Source of the DNA: Oscillospiraceae bacterium
GTDB lineage: Bacteria; Bacillota; Clostridia; Oscillospirales; Oscillospiraceae
NCBI GenBank assembly: GCA_022801715.1
Contig: JAAWSV010000012.1
Coordinates: 1-60,056, forward strand
Direction: 5' to 3'
Length of the DNA stretch: 60,056 bases
Part shown: positions 16,856 through 26,167 of the stretch, in pieces
How positions within the stretch are numbered: position 1 is the stretch's first letter
Layout: each line of letters begins with the position of its first letter
Position numbers and translations under genes: made by a program
Notes under the pieces: generated by a model
The model's database searches: none
What the model was told of the DNA's origin: nothing
Seen by the model: only the letters and a program-made list of their open reading frames with translations

Positions 16856-18166
16856 ATGGAGGAAGTGACCGTGATCGGTGCGGGACTGGCGGGCTGCGAG
16901 GCGGCCTATCAGCTGGCGGAGCGGGGCATCCCGGTGCGCCTGCGGGAGATGAAGCCGGAGAAGATGACCCCGGCCCACAAGAGCGAGCAGTTCGCGGAGC
17001 TGGTGTGCTCCAACTCCCTGCGGGGAGCGGGCTTGGAGAATGCGGTGGGCCTCCTCAAGGAGGAGCTGCGCCGCTTGGGGAGTCTGATGATGGCCGCTGC
17101 CGACGCCACCCGGGTTCCCGCCGGGGGCGCTCTGGCGGTGGACCGGGAGGGCTTTTCCGCCTGTGTGACAGAGCGGGTCCGCGCCCACCCCCTGATCACC
17201 GTGGAGGCGGGGGAGGTCACCACCATCCCGGCGGGGGAGGTGCTGATTGCCACCGGCCCTCTGACCTCCGATCCACTGGCCGCGGCCATTGGGGAGCGGA
17301 TCGGCGGGGGGACCACGCTGAACTTCTTCGACGCGGCGGCCCCTCTGGTGAGCTTTGAGAGCATCGACATGGACCATGCCTATTTCGCCTCCCGGTATGG
17401 CAAGGGCACGGCGGACTACATCAACTGCGCCCTCAGTGAGGAGGAGTACCGCGCCTTCTGGGAGGCCCTGTGCGCCGCCGAGGAGGCGGAGGTCCACGGC
17501 TTTGAGGACAGGAAGGTCTTTGAGGGCTGTATGCCTGTGGAGGTGATGGCCCGCCGGGGGGAGGACACCCTCCGCTACGGGCCCCTGAAGCCCCGGGGCC
17601 TGCCGGACCCCAGAACCGGACGGGAGCCCTACGCCGTGGTGCAGCTCCGCCGGGACAACGCCTCGGGCAGTGTGTACAACCTGGTGGGCTTCCAGACGCA
17701 CCTGAAATTCCCCGAGCAGAGGCGTGTGTTCTCCCTGATCCCCGCTCTGAGGCAGGCGGAGTACCTGCGCTACGGGGTGATGCACCGGAACACCTATTTG
17801 GATTCCCCCCGGCTGCTGGACCGGTACTACCGGCTGAAGTCGGAGCCGCGGATTACCTTCGCCGGCCAGATGACCGGCGTGGAGGGCTACGTGGAGTCCA
17901 CGGCCTCGGGCTTTTTGGCGGCGGTGGAGCTGAGCCGCCGCCTGCGGGGCCTGCCCCCTGTCAACTTCCCAAGGGAGACCGCCGTCGGCGCCCTGGGGCT
18001 CTATGTCAGCGATGCGAGTGTGGAGAAGTTCCAGCCTATGAATATCAACTTCGGGATCATCCCGCCCTTGGGCCACCGGGTCCGGGGGAAGAGAAACAAG
18101 AACGCGGCGCTGTCGGAGCGGGCTCTGTCCGCCCTGGAGGCCCTGCGGGAGGAGGCGCTCCGGTGA
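16856..18166 (+). CDS. trmFO: Folate-dependent tRNA (uracil-54-C5)-methyltransferase TrmFO
   Basis: 436 residues, the family length. An FAD-binding Gly-Ala-Gly-Leu-Ala-Gly-Cys-Glu-Ala motif lies at about residues 8-16, an Asn-Ser-Leu-Arg-Gly motif near 52, and Gly-Gln-Met-Thr-Gly-Val-Glu-Gly-Tyr near 340. It forms ribothymidine 54 in tRNA using methylenetetrahydrofolate. ATG 16856 follows GAGGAGGGA; the upstream extension to 16790 is rejected. It lies 94 nt after topA. Confidence 0.97.
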   Translation: MEEVTVIGAGLAGCEAAYQLAERGIPVRLREMKPEKMTPAHKSEQFAELVCSNSLRGAGLENAVGLLKEELRRLGSLMMAAADATRVPAGGALAVDREGFSACVTERVRAHPLITVEAGEVTTIPAGEVLIATGPLTSDPLAAAIGERIGGGTTLNFFDAAAPLVSFESIDMDHAYFASRYGKGTADYINCALSEEEYRAFWEALCAAEEAEVHGFEDRKVFEGCMPVEVMARRGEDTLRYGPLKPRGLPDPRTGREPYAVVQLRRDNASGSVYNLVGFQTHLKFPEQRRVFSLIPALRQAEYLRYGVMHRNTYLDSPRLLDRYYRLKSEPRITFAGQMTGVEGYVESTASGFLAAVELSRRLRGLPPVNFPRETAVGALGLYVSDASVEKFQPMNINFGIIPPLGHRVRGKRNKNAALSERALSALEALREEALR

Positions 18167-18184
18167 GCGCGGAAGGAGGGAGCT

Positions 18185-19213
18185 ATGAGGAGTTCCGTGA
18201 GGATCATTGTGGACGCCATGGGCGGCGACAACGCCCCGGAGGCCGTTGTGAAGGGCGCCCTGTCGGTTCATGGACAGGGGGGCGTGGAGATCATCTTGGC
18301 GGGCCGGGAGGAGGAGATCCTCGCCGCCGCCGGGGGCAGCGTGCCGGCGGGCGTGCAGGTGGTGGATGCCCGGGAGGTCATTGAGATCTGTGACGATCCG
18401 GCCACGGCCTTCAAGAGGAAGAAGGACTCCTCTGTCACGGTGGGGCTTACCATGCTGAAAAACGGGGAGGGGGACGCCTTTGTCTCCGCCGGCAGCACCG
18501 GTGCCCTGCTCTCCGCGGCTACACTGATTGTCAAGCGCGTCCGGGGCATCCGCCGGGCGGCGCTGTGCCCGGTGATCCCCACAGCCACCGGCCGGGCGGT
18601 GCTCATCGACTGCGGCGCCAACGCCGAGTGTACGGCGGAGTACCTGACCCAGTTCGCCTACCTGGGCAGCTTCTACGCCCGGCGGGTGCTGGGGGTGAAG
18701 CGCCCGCGGGTGGGCCTTTTGAACATCGGCGCGGAGCCCAGCAAGGGCGACGCCCTCCGCCACGAGACCTACCCCATTCTGCAGGCCGCCGGGGAGCGGG
18801 GGGAGCTGAACTTCATCGGCAATATCGAGGCCAAGGAGGCCATTTTAGGCGGCTGCGATGTGATCGTGTCCGACGGCTTTGCCGGCAACATCATGCTCAA
18901 GAGCATCGAGGGTGTGGGCTCCTTCTTGGGCCGCGAGGTGAAGGGTATGTTCCTCCGGTCCGGCCTCAGCAAGATGTGCGCGCTGCTGATGAAGGGGAGC
19001 CTGCGGACGTTCAAGGAGAAGATCGACCCGGATACCATCGGGGGCACGGCGTTTATCGGCATCAGCAAGCCGGTAATCAAGGCCCACGGCTCCAGCGGGG
19101 AGCGGGCCATCGCCCAGGCGGTGCGCCAGGCGGCGGCGGTGGCGAGGAGCGGCATCATTGCGGATATCGAGGCCAACGTCTCCCGGATGCACCCCTCGGC
19201 GGAGCAGCTATAG
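18185..19213 (+). CDS. plsX: Phosphate acyltransferase PlsX
   Basis: 342 residues with the N-terminal Asp-Ala-Met-Gly-Gly-Asp-Asn-Ala-Pro motif, a Ser-Ala-Gly-Ser-Thr-Gly-Ala motif near residue 103 and a Val-Ser-Asp-Gly-Phe-Ala-Gly-Asn motif near 233, all diagnostic. PlsX converts acyl-ACP to acyl-phosphate for PlsY in phospholipid synthesis. It starts 18 nt after trmFO with an AAGGAGGG site, and precedes acpP, its substrate carrier. No FapR-like operator was recognised. Confidence 0.97.
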   Translation: MRSSVRIIVDAMGGDNAPEAVVKGALSVHGQGGVEIILAGREEEILAAAGGSVPAGVQVVDAREVIEICDDPATAFKRKKDSSVTVGLTMLKNGEGDAFVSAGSTGALLSAATLIVKRVRGIRRAALCPVIPTATGRAVLIDCGANAECTAEYLTQFAYLGSFYARRVLGVKRPRVGLLNIGAEPSKGDALRHETYPILQAAGERGELNFIGNIEAKEAILGGCDVIVSDGFAGNIMLKSIEGVGSFLGREVKGMFLRSGLSKMCALLMKGSLRTFKEKIDPDTIGGTAFIGISKPVIKAHGSSGERAIAQAVRQAAAVARSGIIADIEANVSRMHPSAEQL

Positions 19214-19376
19214 GACAAGCCAGGGGAAAGAAAAGTTCCGGTCCGCTGGAAAATTTCCCCGCTGATGCGGCGCTTTTGGACCGATGGTGCGGACCCTACG
19301 GCCCGCTGTGGAGGGAATTTTTCACCCTGTGTGCACAGCGGCGGTCTCGGCTGGGAAAATATTGTGAAAATCCCTA

Positions 19377-19405
19377 TTGACAGGGCGATAGTTTTATTTT
19401 ATGAT
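19377..19405 (+). promoter_or_regulatory. Promoter of acpP
   Basis: TTGACA at 19377-19382, a 17-nt spacer, and TATGAT at 19400-19405, 42 nt before the acpP ATG. It gives acpP an expression source apart from plsX. Confidence 0.8.
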
Positions 19406-19446
19406 TTCTGCATAAGATTCTAACATTCGGTGGAGGAACCAAGAAC

Positions 19447-19692
19447 ATGAACGTACAGGATGTTTTGGCGAAAATGCAGGAGCTGATCGCGGAGCAGTTC
19501 GCGCTGGAGGCCGAGTCGATCACCATGGACACCTCCTTTGAAGACGACCTGGGGGCGGACTCCGTGGATCTGATGGAGCTGGTCATCGCCATGGAGGAGG
19601 AGTTCGAGATCGGTGAGGTGTCCGAGGAGGACATGCCTGAGCTGAAAACAGTGGGCGACTGTGTGAATTACTTGGTAAATAAGCAGAAATAG
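19447..19692 (+). CDS. acpP: Acyl carrier protein
   Basis: 81 residues, acidic, with the four-helix ACP pattern. The phosphopantetheine attachment serine is Ser39 in Leu-Gly-Ala-Asp-Ser-Val-Asp-Leu-Met-Glu. It carries growing acyl chains for fatty-acid and phospholipid synthesis. The Val after the serine matches ACPs in which the usual Leu is replaced. It has its own promoter and terminator, consistent with high expression. Confidence 0.97.
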   Translation: MNVQDVLAKMQELIAEQFALEAESITMDTSFEDDLGADSVDLMELVIAMEEEFEIGEVSEEDMPELKTVGDCVNYLVNKQK

Positions 19693-19715
19693 GAAGCATA
19701 ACAGCAGGAAAACAG

Positions 19716-19743
19716 CAGAAACTCCGCTAAAGCGGAGTTTCTG
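19716..19743 (+). terminator. Terminator hairpin after acpP
   Basis: A perfect 13-bp stem (19716-19728 with 19731-19743) around AA; the right arm contains TTT and is followed by a pyrimidine/G-rich run rather than a long T-tract. Nothing further is seen in 19744-19998. Confidence 0.75.
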
Positions 19744-19998
19744 TCTGTAAAACCGCTGCCAATGCAGCGGGGGAATCGCACAGGGAGTCCCCTGAAAGTT
19801 CCTATTTCTTAGTTTATCGAAAAATCAGCAAAATACAGCGGTGGCAAGGGGAAGCGTGTGAAGGGAACCCAAGGGGGGCTCCTTTCGCGTGCGGCAACCT
19901 GCCGCAGCGACCGGTTTCGCCTCGGTGAAGCCGGCCTCCTCCGCGGGCATTGGTCAGCGGAGGGGGGAGCAGCGAAACACGGAGGAGGCGGTCGCCAT

Positions 19999-20673
19999 AT
20001 GGAGGCACTGGAGCAGAAATTAGGATATGTCTTTCGCAGCAGGGAGTTGCTTGGCGAGGCGCTGAACCACAGCTCCTACGCCAACGAGCACCGGGGCAGC
20101 CGCATCCTCAGCAACGAGCGGTTGGAGTTCTTGGGGGACTCCATTCTGGGCTTCGTCACGGCGGAGCACCTTTTCAAGACTTACCCCGACCTGCCCGAGG
20201 GGGACCTGACCCGTATCCGGGCGGCCTTGGTGTGTGAGCAGAGCCTCTATGAGGTGGCCTTGGAGCTGAATCTGGGGGCCTACCTGAAGCTGGGCCGGGG
20301 GGAGGAGGCCGGCGGCGGCCGGGAGCGACAGTCCATTTTGGCCGACGCGGTGGAGGCGGTGTTTGCCGCAGTGTATTTGGACAGCGACATGGCCTCGGTG
20401 TCGGAGCTGATCCATCGGGTGCTGCTGGACCGCTCGGACAAGGGCGTGGTGGAGGAGCGCAAGGACTATAAGACTGCCCTCCAGGAGCTGGTGCAGCGGG
20501 AGGAGGGGAGGACCCTGACCTACCAGATGACCGGCGAGAGCGGTCCGGACCACAACAAGACCTTCACCTTCCGCGTCTTGGTCAACGGCGAGGCCGTGGG
20601 CGAGGGCGCCGGCCACAGCAAGAAGGAGGCGGAGCAGGCGGCGGCGAGGGATGCCTTGCGGCGCTTTGCTTGA
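19999..20673 (+). CDS. rnc: Ribonuclease III
   Basis: 224 residues. The catalytic domain has Asn-Glu-Arg-Leu-Glu-Phe-Leu-Gly-Asp-Ser near residue 36, the metal-binding signature, and Ala-Asp-Ala-Val-Glu-Ala-Val near 115. A double-stranded RNA-binding domain spans about 155-223, ending in a Lys-Lys-Glu-Ala-Glu-Gln-Ala-Ala-Ala motif. RNase III processes rRNA precursors and other duplex RNA. ATG 19999 was chosen: it starts the conserved domain and follows a GGAGGAGG run. The acpP-rnc order is common in Firmicutes. Confidence 0.96.
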   Translation: MEALEQKLGYVFRSRELLGEALNHSSYANEHRGSRILSNERLEFLGDSILGFVTAEHLFKTYPDLPEGDLTRIRAALVCEQSLYEVALELNLGAYLKLGRGEEAGGGRERQSILADAVEAVFAAVYLDSDMASVSELIHRVLLDRSDKGVVEERKDYKTALQELVQREEGRTLTYQMTGESGPDHNKTFTFRVLVNGEAVGEGAGHSKKEAEQAAARDALRRFA

Positions 20674-20810
20674 GATCTGCGGATTTCAAACGAAAGGGAT
20701 TCGGCCGCCTGCATCGAATTTGCCCTCCGCCGCGGCGGAGGGCTGGCACGCTTGCGGGCCGGGAAGCATTTTTACCAAAAGCCCGGTTTCCGGAAACCGG
20801 GGTGTTCAGA
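20674..20810. repeat. Family B repeat remnant between rnc and uppP
   Basis: The segment opens with an ATCTGCGGAT-TTCAAACGA string that matches the family B hairpin unit. It also has a perfect 20-bp palindrome at 20723-20742 (CCCTCCGCCG and its complement) and another at 20782-20801 (CCCGGTTTCC and its complement). The rest of the gap up to 21125 shows no gene. A TATACT-like -10 near 20996 could serve uppP, but no good -35 is seen. Confidence 0.55.
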
Positions 20811-21125
20811 AAGTGTACCTGCGGCATATTTTTGGCGTGGGTCCCGCCGTCCCGGCTGGTGGGGCGGCACTTGGCAAGGATGGGCACAGCGCCTTTGGCG
20901 CGTACGGTTGTGGTAAAGCGCAAAATTTTGGGCGGCGGTGGCTGCCTTTCTTTTTTTCTACAGGAAAAAACTGTGGTAAAGAGTGATAGAATATGCTATA
21001 CTGCTATGGAGTATTGGTTACAGCTCTCCGGGGTGGAGGCGTCCGGTTTTCCGGCCCTCGCTTTGGCGGAGTGGTATAAGGCCCCAGTCTCCCGGCGGGA
21101 GGCGCGCGTTTGGAGGAGGCGTACT

Positions 21126-21962
21126 GTGTCACTGTTTACCGCGTTTATTCTTGGCATCATTCAAGGCGTTTCGGAGTTTTTGCCCATCTCCAGCTCCGGG
21201 CACCTGTCCATCGCACAGAATCTGTTTCAGATCCAAGCGGTGGGGGAGAAGCATCTGTTTTTTGATGTGCTGCTCCACTTCGGCACCATGATCGCCATCT
21301 TTATTGCCTACTGGAAGGACATTGTGGAGATGGTCCGGGAGTTCATTTGGGGAGCGGCGGACATCGTCCGGGGGACCACGCCCAAGCCTGTGCCCCCGGC
21401 CCGGCGGCTGATCCTGCTGATCGTCATCGCCACGCTGCCGCTGTTTGTGGTGCTGCCCATCAAGAAGACGGTGGAGAGCCTGTACTACAACACCGTGTTC
21501 ATCGCCGTCGCCCTCCTGATCACCGGCTGTCTGCTGTTTTTCAGCGACCGGGTCCGCCGGGGGCGAAAGACCGAGCGCACCGCCACCTGGAGGGACGCGC
21601 TGATCGTGGGCGTGGGGCAGGCCTTGGCCACCCTGCCGGGGATCTCCCGCAGCGGCACCACCATCACTACCGGTACCTTCTTGGGGTTCCAGCGGAAGTT
21701 TGCCGTGCGCTTCAGCTTTTTGATGTCCATCCCCGCCGTGCTGGGGGCCACGCTGCTGGATCTGATCGGCGTGATCAAGAACGGGGGCGTGGATATGAGC
21801 CTTATAGGCGTTTATATCGTGGGCATCCTCTCCGCGGCGGTGTCCGGCTACCTCTCCATCTTCCTGATTCGCATGATTGCCGACAGGGGGAGGTTTGGGG
21901 CCTTTGCCTACTACTGCTGGTTCGCCGGTGCTGCTACGCTGATTTTGACCTTCCTGCTGTGA
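21126..21962 (+). CDS. uppP: Undecaprenyl-diphosphate phosphatase UppP (BacA)
   Basis: 278 residues with about eight membrane helices. Two signatures are clear: Gln-Gly-Val-Ser-Glu-Phe-Leu-Pro-Ile-Ser-Ser-Ser-Gly-His near residues 13-26 and Pro-Gly-Ile-Ser-Arg-Ser-Gly-Thr-Thr near 175. It recycles the lipid carrier for peptidoglycan synthesis, and members confer bacitracin tolerance. The start is GTG 21126, 6 nt after GGAGGAGG; the upstream open frame is not conserved-looking. Confidence 0.96.
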   Translation: MSLFTAFILGIIQGVSEFLPISSSGHLSIAQNLFQIQAVGEKHLFFDVLLHFGTMIAIFIAYWKDIVEMVREFIWGAADIVRGTTPKPVPPARRLILLIVIATLPLFVVLPIKKTVESLYYNTVFIAVALLITGCLLFFSDRVRRGRKTERTATWRDALIVGVGQALATLPGISRSGTTITTGTFLGFQRKFAVRFSFLMSIPAVLGATLLDLIGVIKNGGVDMSLIGVYIVGILSAAVSGYLSIFLIRMIADRGRFGAFAYYCWFAGAATLILTFLL

Positions 21963-22105
21963 GAAGCCTGTTTGTAGGTTCCGGGACCCTCTGGGGGTTC
22001 CGGGACCTATAAAAGCCTCCGCGGGCAAAAGCCCCCATGCCTTTGTGCATAGGCGGTGCGTTCCAATGACTGCATTTTTTCTGAGCTGAGTGAGGAGAAA
22101 GACAT

Positions 22106-25003
22106 ATGGCCAATACACCGAAGAGGAGCGCCGGGACCTCCGGCGGAAAGAGCGGCAGCCGCAGCGGCGGGAGCCGGAGTACCTCCGCCGGCAGCCGCGC
22201 CGGCGGGAAGAAGAGCACAGCCAAGGGCCGCCGGCCCATCCGCCGGGAGGTGGGGGGCGCGGTGTGCCTGCTGCTGGCCCTGTGCGCCGCCATCGGCTAT
22301 TTTCAGACCGAGGGGTGGCTGATCCAGCTGCTGCCCAAGCTGCTCAAGGGCCTGATGGGCTACGGCTACCACTTAGCCGCCCCCTCCTTGGCGGTGGCGG
22401 GGGCGATTCTGCTGCGCCACCGGGGGCGTCCGGTGACGCTGCGCACCACCTGCGCGCTGCTGCTGCCCCCGCTGTGGGGCTGTGTGGGGCACATGCTCTT
22501 CTGTAAGGAGGAGTTTACCGCCGCCTCCGCCGGGGTGGTGCCCGCCCTGTGGAAGGGGGGACTGGCCCTCACCTCCGGCGGCGTGGTCTCCGGGGGACTG
22601 GCCCAGGGGTTCCGGGCGGTCTTTGGCAACATTGCCGCCACCATCGTCTTTGTGGTGGTCTTTATTCTCTTGGGCGCGGTGGTGTTCCAGCGGGCCATTG
22701 CTTGGGCCTGGGGCCGCTGGCAGGCCCGGGAGCGCATCGAGTACGAGGCGGAGGAGGACGACTATGAGGAGGAGCCCCGGCCCAGACGGCCGGTGCAGAA
22801 TACCCCCCGTCCCACGCCGACGCCGGCCCCCCGTCCCGCCGCCCCCGCCCGTTCCGCCATCGACATCCCCTTGGACGATGAGGAGGCCGCGCAGGAGAAG
22901 CGGCCGGGAATCCTCAGCGGCTTTTTCCGCCAGAAGTCCAAGGACCAGCGGACGCCGGATCAGGTCCTGCGGGAGGGCATCCAGCCCCCCCGGAGGGAGG
23001 AGGAGACCATGGACTCCCCCTTCGTGGAGGACGCGACCCAAACGCCCCGTCCCGCGCCCCGTCCTGCCGCCGCGGAGCGCCCCCATTTGTCGGAGCGCCG
23101 GGAACCCACGGGGCTCTCCAGCCCGGCGGTGTCCTACAGCGCCAGAACCGCCTCGGCGGAGCCCCCCGCAAAGACACTGTCAAAGCCGCTGACCGCCGCG
23201 GCCCCGGCGGAGGAGGCGCGGGAGGCCGAGCCTGTGAGCCGTCCGGCGGAGAGAAAGGTTATCGACTTCCCCGGCGTCCGCCCCGCCGAGCGCCGGGAGA
23301 CGGCGCCTGTACAGTCCGCCTCCGTGGTCCGGGAGGAGACGCCCCGGGGACTGGAGTCCCCCGCCCCCTCCCGCCGGTGGGAGAAGCGGGAGATGGAGGA
23401 CGCGGCGGCGGAGGTCTCCGCGGCCTTGGACAGCGCCTTGGTCTCCGCCGAGGGGGAGTACCGCTATCCCCCCATCACCCTCTTGAACCAGAGCGCCGGG
23501 GGCAACCCGGCGGAGGCGGGGGCGGAGCTGCGCTCCAACGCCCAGCGGCTGGCGGACACCTTGGTGAGCTTCGGCGTGGACGCCGCCCCCGGCGACGTGG
23601 TCCGGGGCCCCTCTGTCACCCGGTATGAGTTCATCTTAGAGCAGGGTGTGAAGCTGAGCAAGATCACCAATCTGGCCGATGACATCGCCTTGGCCCTGGG
23701 GGCCAGCGGTGTGCGTATCGCCCCGGTGCCGGATAAGATCGCCGTGGTGGGTATCGAGGTGCCCAACCGCCACGTGTCCCCGGTGCTGATCCGGGACGTG
23801 ATCGAGAGCCGGTCCTTTACCGCCCACAAGAGCGCGGTGGCCTTCGCCGTGGGCCGGGATATCGCCAATGAGGATATAGTGGGGGACATCGCAAGACTGC
23901 CCCATGTGCTCATCGCCGGTACCACCGGCTCCGGTAAGTCCGTGTGTACCAACAGCCTGATCATCTCCCTTCTGTACAAATCCACGCCGGAGGAGGTCCG
24001 CTTTATCATGGTGGACCCCAAGATGGTGGAGCTGGCCCCCTACAACGGCATCCCCCACCTGCTGATCCCCGTGGTCACCGACCCCAAGAAGGCCGCCGGC
24101 GCCCTCCAGTGGGCGGTGTTTGAGATGATGAAGCGGTATAAGACCTTCTCGGAGTTAGGTGTGAAGAAGCTGGAGGAGTACAACGCCATCGCCGCCCAGC
24201 GGGAGGACATGCAGAAGATGGCCACCGTGGTGGTGGTCATCGACGAGCTGGCGGATCTGATGCTGGTGGCCGCCAAGGAGGTGGAGGAGAGCATCTGCCG
24301 GGTGGCCCAGATGGGCCGCGCCGCGGGCATCCACTTGGTCATCGCTACCCAGCGTCCCTCCGCCGACGTGATCACGGGCCTCATGAAGGCCAACATCCCC
24401 AGCCGCATCGCCTTCGCCGTGGCCTCAGGCCTTGAGTCGAGGATCATCCTGGACAACCCCGGCGCGGAGAAGCTGGTGGGCCGGGGCGACATGCTCTACG
24501 CCCCCTTGGGCGAGGGCAAGCCCCGCCGTGTGCAGGGCTGCTTCATCACCCCGGAGGAGATCGACCGGGTGGTGGCCTTCGTCAAGCAGTCTGGGGAGGC
24601 GGAGTACTCCGACGAGGTCATGCAGAAGATCGAGGAGGCCATGGCCGAGAAGGAGAAGGGGAGTAAGAAGGACCGCTACGACGGCAGTACCACCGCCGCT
24701 GTGGAGGAGCTGGAGAGCGACGGGCTGTTTCCCGCCGCCGTGGATGTGGTGCTGGAGACGGGCATGGCCTCGGTATCCATGCTCCAGCGCCGCTTAAAGC
24801 TGGGCTACTCCCGGGCCGCCCGCCTGGTGGACCAGATGGAGGAGCAGGGCATTGTGGGCCCCTTCGAGGGCAGCAAGCCCCGGCAGGTGCTGATCACCAA
24901 GGCCCAGTGGCAGGAGCTTCAGATGAAGCGGAGCGGCGGGACCGGCGGCGAGGCAGACCCGTCCGCCGGTGGTGCGGACGATGCCCCATGGGACGAGGAG
25001 TGA
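22106..25003 (+). CDS. DNA translocase FtsK/SpoIIIE
   Basis: 965 residues. A Ser/Gly/Arg-rich N-terminus precedes about four membrane helices (50-215), then a Pro/Ala/Glu-rich linker (about 215-440). The motor has Walker A Gly-Thr-Thr-Gly-Ser-Gly-Lys-Ser at 605-612 and Walker B Val-Val-Ile-Asp-Glu-Leu-Ala-Asp near 710. A C-terminal gamma winged helix (about 895-955) reads orientation sequences. It pumps chromosomes across the division or sporulation septum. Whether it acts as FtsK or SpoIIIE cannot be told here. The linker is longer than in Bacillus SpoIIIE (about 790 residues). Confidence 0.96.
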   Translation: MANTPKRSAGTSGGKSGSRSGGSRSTSAGSRAGGKKSTAKGRRPIRREVGGAVCLLLALCAAIGYFQTEGWLIQLLPKLLKGLMGYGYHLAAPSLAVAGAILLRHRGRPVTLRTTCALLLPPLWGCVGHMLFCKEEFTAASAGVVPALWKGGLALTSGGVVSGGLAQGFRAVFGNIAATIVFVVVFILLGAVVFQRAIAWAWGRWQARERIEYEAEEDDYEEEPRPRRPVQNTPRPTPTPAPRPAAPARSAIDIPLDDEEAAQEKRPGILSGFFRQKSKDQRTPDQVLREGIQPPRREEETMDSPFVEDATQTPRPAPRPAAAERPHLSERREPTGLSSPAVSYSARTASAEPPAKTLSKPLTAAAPAEEAREAEPVSRPAERKVIDFPGVRPAERRETAPVQSASVVREETPRGLESPAPSRRWEKREMEDAAAEVSAALDSALVSAEGEYRYPPITLLNQSAGGNPAEAGAELRSNAQRLADTLVSFGVDAAPGDVVRGPSVTRYEFILEQGVKLSKITNLADDIALALGASGVRIAPVPDKIAVVGIEVPNRHVSPVLIRDVIESRSFTAHKSAVAFAVGRDIANEDIVGDIARLPHVLIAGTTGSGKSVCTNSLIISLLYKSTPEEVRFIMVDPKMVELAPYNGIPHLLIPVVTDPKKAAGALQWAVFEMMKRYKTFSELGVKKLEEYNAIAAQREDMQKMATVVVVIDELADLMLVAAKEVEESICRVAQMGRAAGIHLVIATQRPSADVITGLMKANIPSRIAFAVASGLESRIILDNPGAEKLVGRGDMLYAPLGEGKPRRVQGCFITPEEIDRVVAFVKQSGEAEYSDEVMQKIEEAMAEKEKGSKKDRYDGSTTAAVEELESDGLFPAAVDVVLETGMASVSMLQRRLKLGYSRAARLVDQMEEQGIVGPFEGSKPRQVLITKAQWQELQMKRSGGTGGEADPSAGGADDAPWDEE

Positions 25004-25027
25004 GCGGAGAAGCAGGGAGGAACCCCT

Positions 25028-25534
25028 ATGCGGTTTGCGAAATGGAAACCATACATCCACCCCGACTGGTCGGAGCTGCGGCAGAGCGGGGCGCGGCACT
25101 ACTTCAAGGCCATCGACCTCTCTGAGGAGCGGCGCCATATATAGGACTTGGAGGAGGAGCTGGAGATCACCCTCCCGGCGGACCTTCTGACCTTCTATCG
25201 GGAGGTTGGCATCGGCTTCCTCTGGGCGGGAGAGCCCCGGAAAAAGGGACACTACCGTGTTTTCTCCCCCGGCGAGCTGCTGGAGCTGTACTTCGAGCCG
25301 GAGGAGGAGGGCGCCGAGGACCTATGGATGACCTTCCGCCAAAGCGCTTGGGAGAACTTGGAGAATAGCGCTCTGCTGGCCTTCTGCGACTACGGTGACG
25401 AGGACAGCCTGCTCTACTTGGGCCTCTCTGACGGGGCCGTCTACTACCTCTCCGCCAGACAAAAAATCGCGGATACCTTGGGCGAGTTTTTGGACCGGTT
25501 GGATGAAAAGGTGGACTATTTCGCCGCCCGCTGA
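25028..25534 (+). pseudogene. SUKH (SMI1/KNR4)-like protein interrupted by an in-frame TAG
   Basis: ATG 25028, with GGGAGGA upstream, opens a frame that meets TAG at 25142-25144 after 38 codons. The same frame then continues open to 25534. The downstream part has SUKH features: Leu-Pro-Ala-Asp-Leu-Leu-x-Phe-Tyr near its start, a Gly-x-Gly-Phe-Leu-Trp motif, a Pro-Gly-Glu-Leu-Leu-Glu-Leu-Tyr motif, and Phe-Cys-Asp-Tyr-Gly-Asp. A TTG at 25148 could restart translation for a 128-residue product. SUKH proteins are often immunity proteins against contact-dependent toxins; none is adjacent. A single-base change or a base-call error would explain the stop. Confidence 0.7.
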
Positions 25535-25544
25535 CCAACAGGAA

Positions 25545-25582
25545 AACAGCAGCCCCCGCCCTTTCGGGCGGGGGCTGCTGTT
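25545..25582. terminator. Bidirectional terminator
   Basis: A perfect 17-bp stem (25545-25561 with 25566-25582) with a TTTC loop lies between convergent genes. AA/TT ends give a U-run in both directions. Confidence 0.9.
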
Positions 25583-25588
25583 GTTTCC

Positions 25589-25918
25589 TTATATGCCCAC
25601 TTGGATCAGCGGGATCACGTTGATCACCGGCTCCTCGTAGGGGTGGACGGCCTTCACGGCCTCGACGGTCTCCTCCAGCCGCTCCACGCGGCAGGTGACC
25701 TCCACCTTCACCTCCGGCTCCCGGCTGATCTCCCCCGCCGTCCCCAGATAGGGCGACGCCCCCTCCAAGGGCCGCCAGCACCCTGTAACCGGATGATAGC
25801 TCATGCAGCAGTCGTACTGTCCGATATGTCCCGCGTCCACCGCCTGCAGGGCCCGCTGAAGGGGAGATAGGTGGGTCTCGGGAATAAAGATCTCCAGCTT
25901 GCAGAAAGAAAATTCCAT
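25589..25918 (-). CDS. NIF3/YqfO middle-domain-like (CutA1-fold) protein
   Basis: 109 residues. The layout Phe-Ile-Pro-Glu-Thr-His at the start, Gly-His-Ile-Gly-x-Tyr-Asp in the middle, and Ala-Val-His-Pro-Tyr-Glu-Glu-Pro near the end matches stand-alone proteins resembling the insert domain of YqfO/NIF3. These have a CutA1-like trimer fold; function is not established. The start at 25918 follows the stop of the preceding gene (25923). A GTG at 25933 would overlap it. Confidence 0.8.
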   Translation of the reverse strand: MEFSFCKLEIFIPETHLSPLQRALQAVDAGHIGQYDCCMSYHPVTGCWRPLEGASPYLGTAGEISREPEVKVEVTCRVERLEETVEAVKAVHPYEEPVINVIPLIQVGI

Positions 25919-25922
25919 GCTG

Positions 25923-26150
25923 TTACTCACCAAACTCCTCCAGACGCTCCTCGATCTCGTCCCGTATGTCCTCCAGTGCTTCGTGTCGGTCGGCCCAGTC
26001 GTCGTAGGCCTCGCTGTCCATGTCCTCCGGCTCCTCCTCGTCTAAATCGGCAATTTTCTCCTCAATCTCCTGCCAATATTGGCGCAGCTCCTCCAGATTC
26101 ATGTCCGCCACCTCGGGGCGGTCGGGCGTAAAGTCCACGATGATCTCCAT
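25923..26150 (-). CDS. Small acidic coiled-coil protein
   Basis: 75 residues, about one third Glu/Asp, predicted mostly helical with a heptad-like pattern from residue 18 on. There is no known motif. An AGAGGAGGA ribosome site precedes the ATG. It lies between the HAD phosphatase gene (17 nt upstream) and the CutA1-fold gene (4 nt downstream), so the three are probably one operon. Function unknown. Confidence 0.7.
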   Translation of the reverse strand: MEIIVDFTPDRPEVADMNLEELRQYWQEIEEKIADLDEEEPEDMDSEAYDDWADRHEALEDIRDEIEERLEEFGE

Positions 26151-26167
26151 ATGTTCCTCCTCTCTGC

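Noticed and set aside
14671-16857. 728-residue open frame on the minus strand across topA
   Set aside because: It is a shadow of the GC-rich topA codons; low-complexity Leu/Gly/His-rich translation, no ribosome site, and topA is unmistakable.
16730-18763. 677-residue minus-strand frame across trmFO and plsX
   Set aside because: Antisense shadow of two clear housekeeping genes, composition unlike a real protein.
20670-21125. N-terminal extension of the uppP frame
   Set aside because: The extension translates repeat DNA; the conserved UppP N-terminus begins at GTG 21126 with a strong ribosome site.
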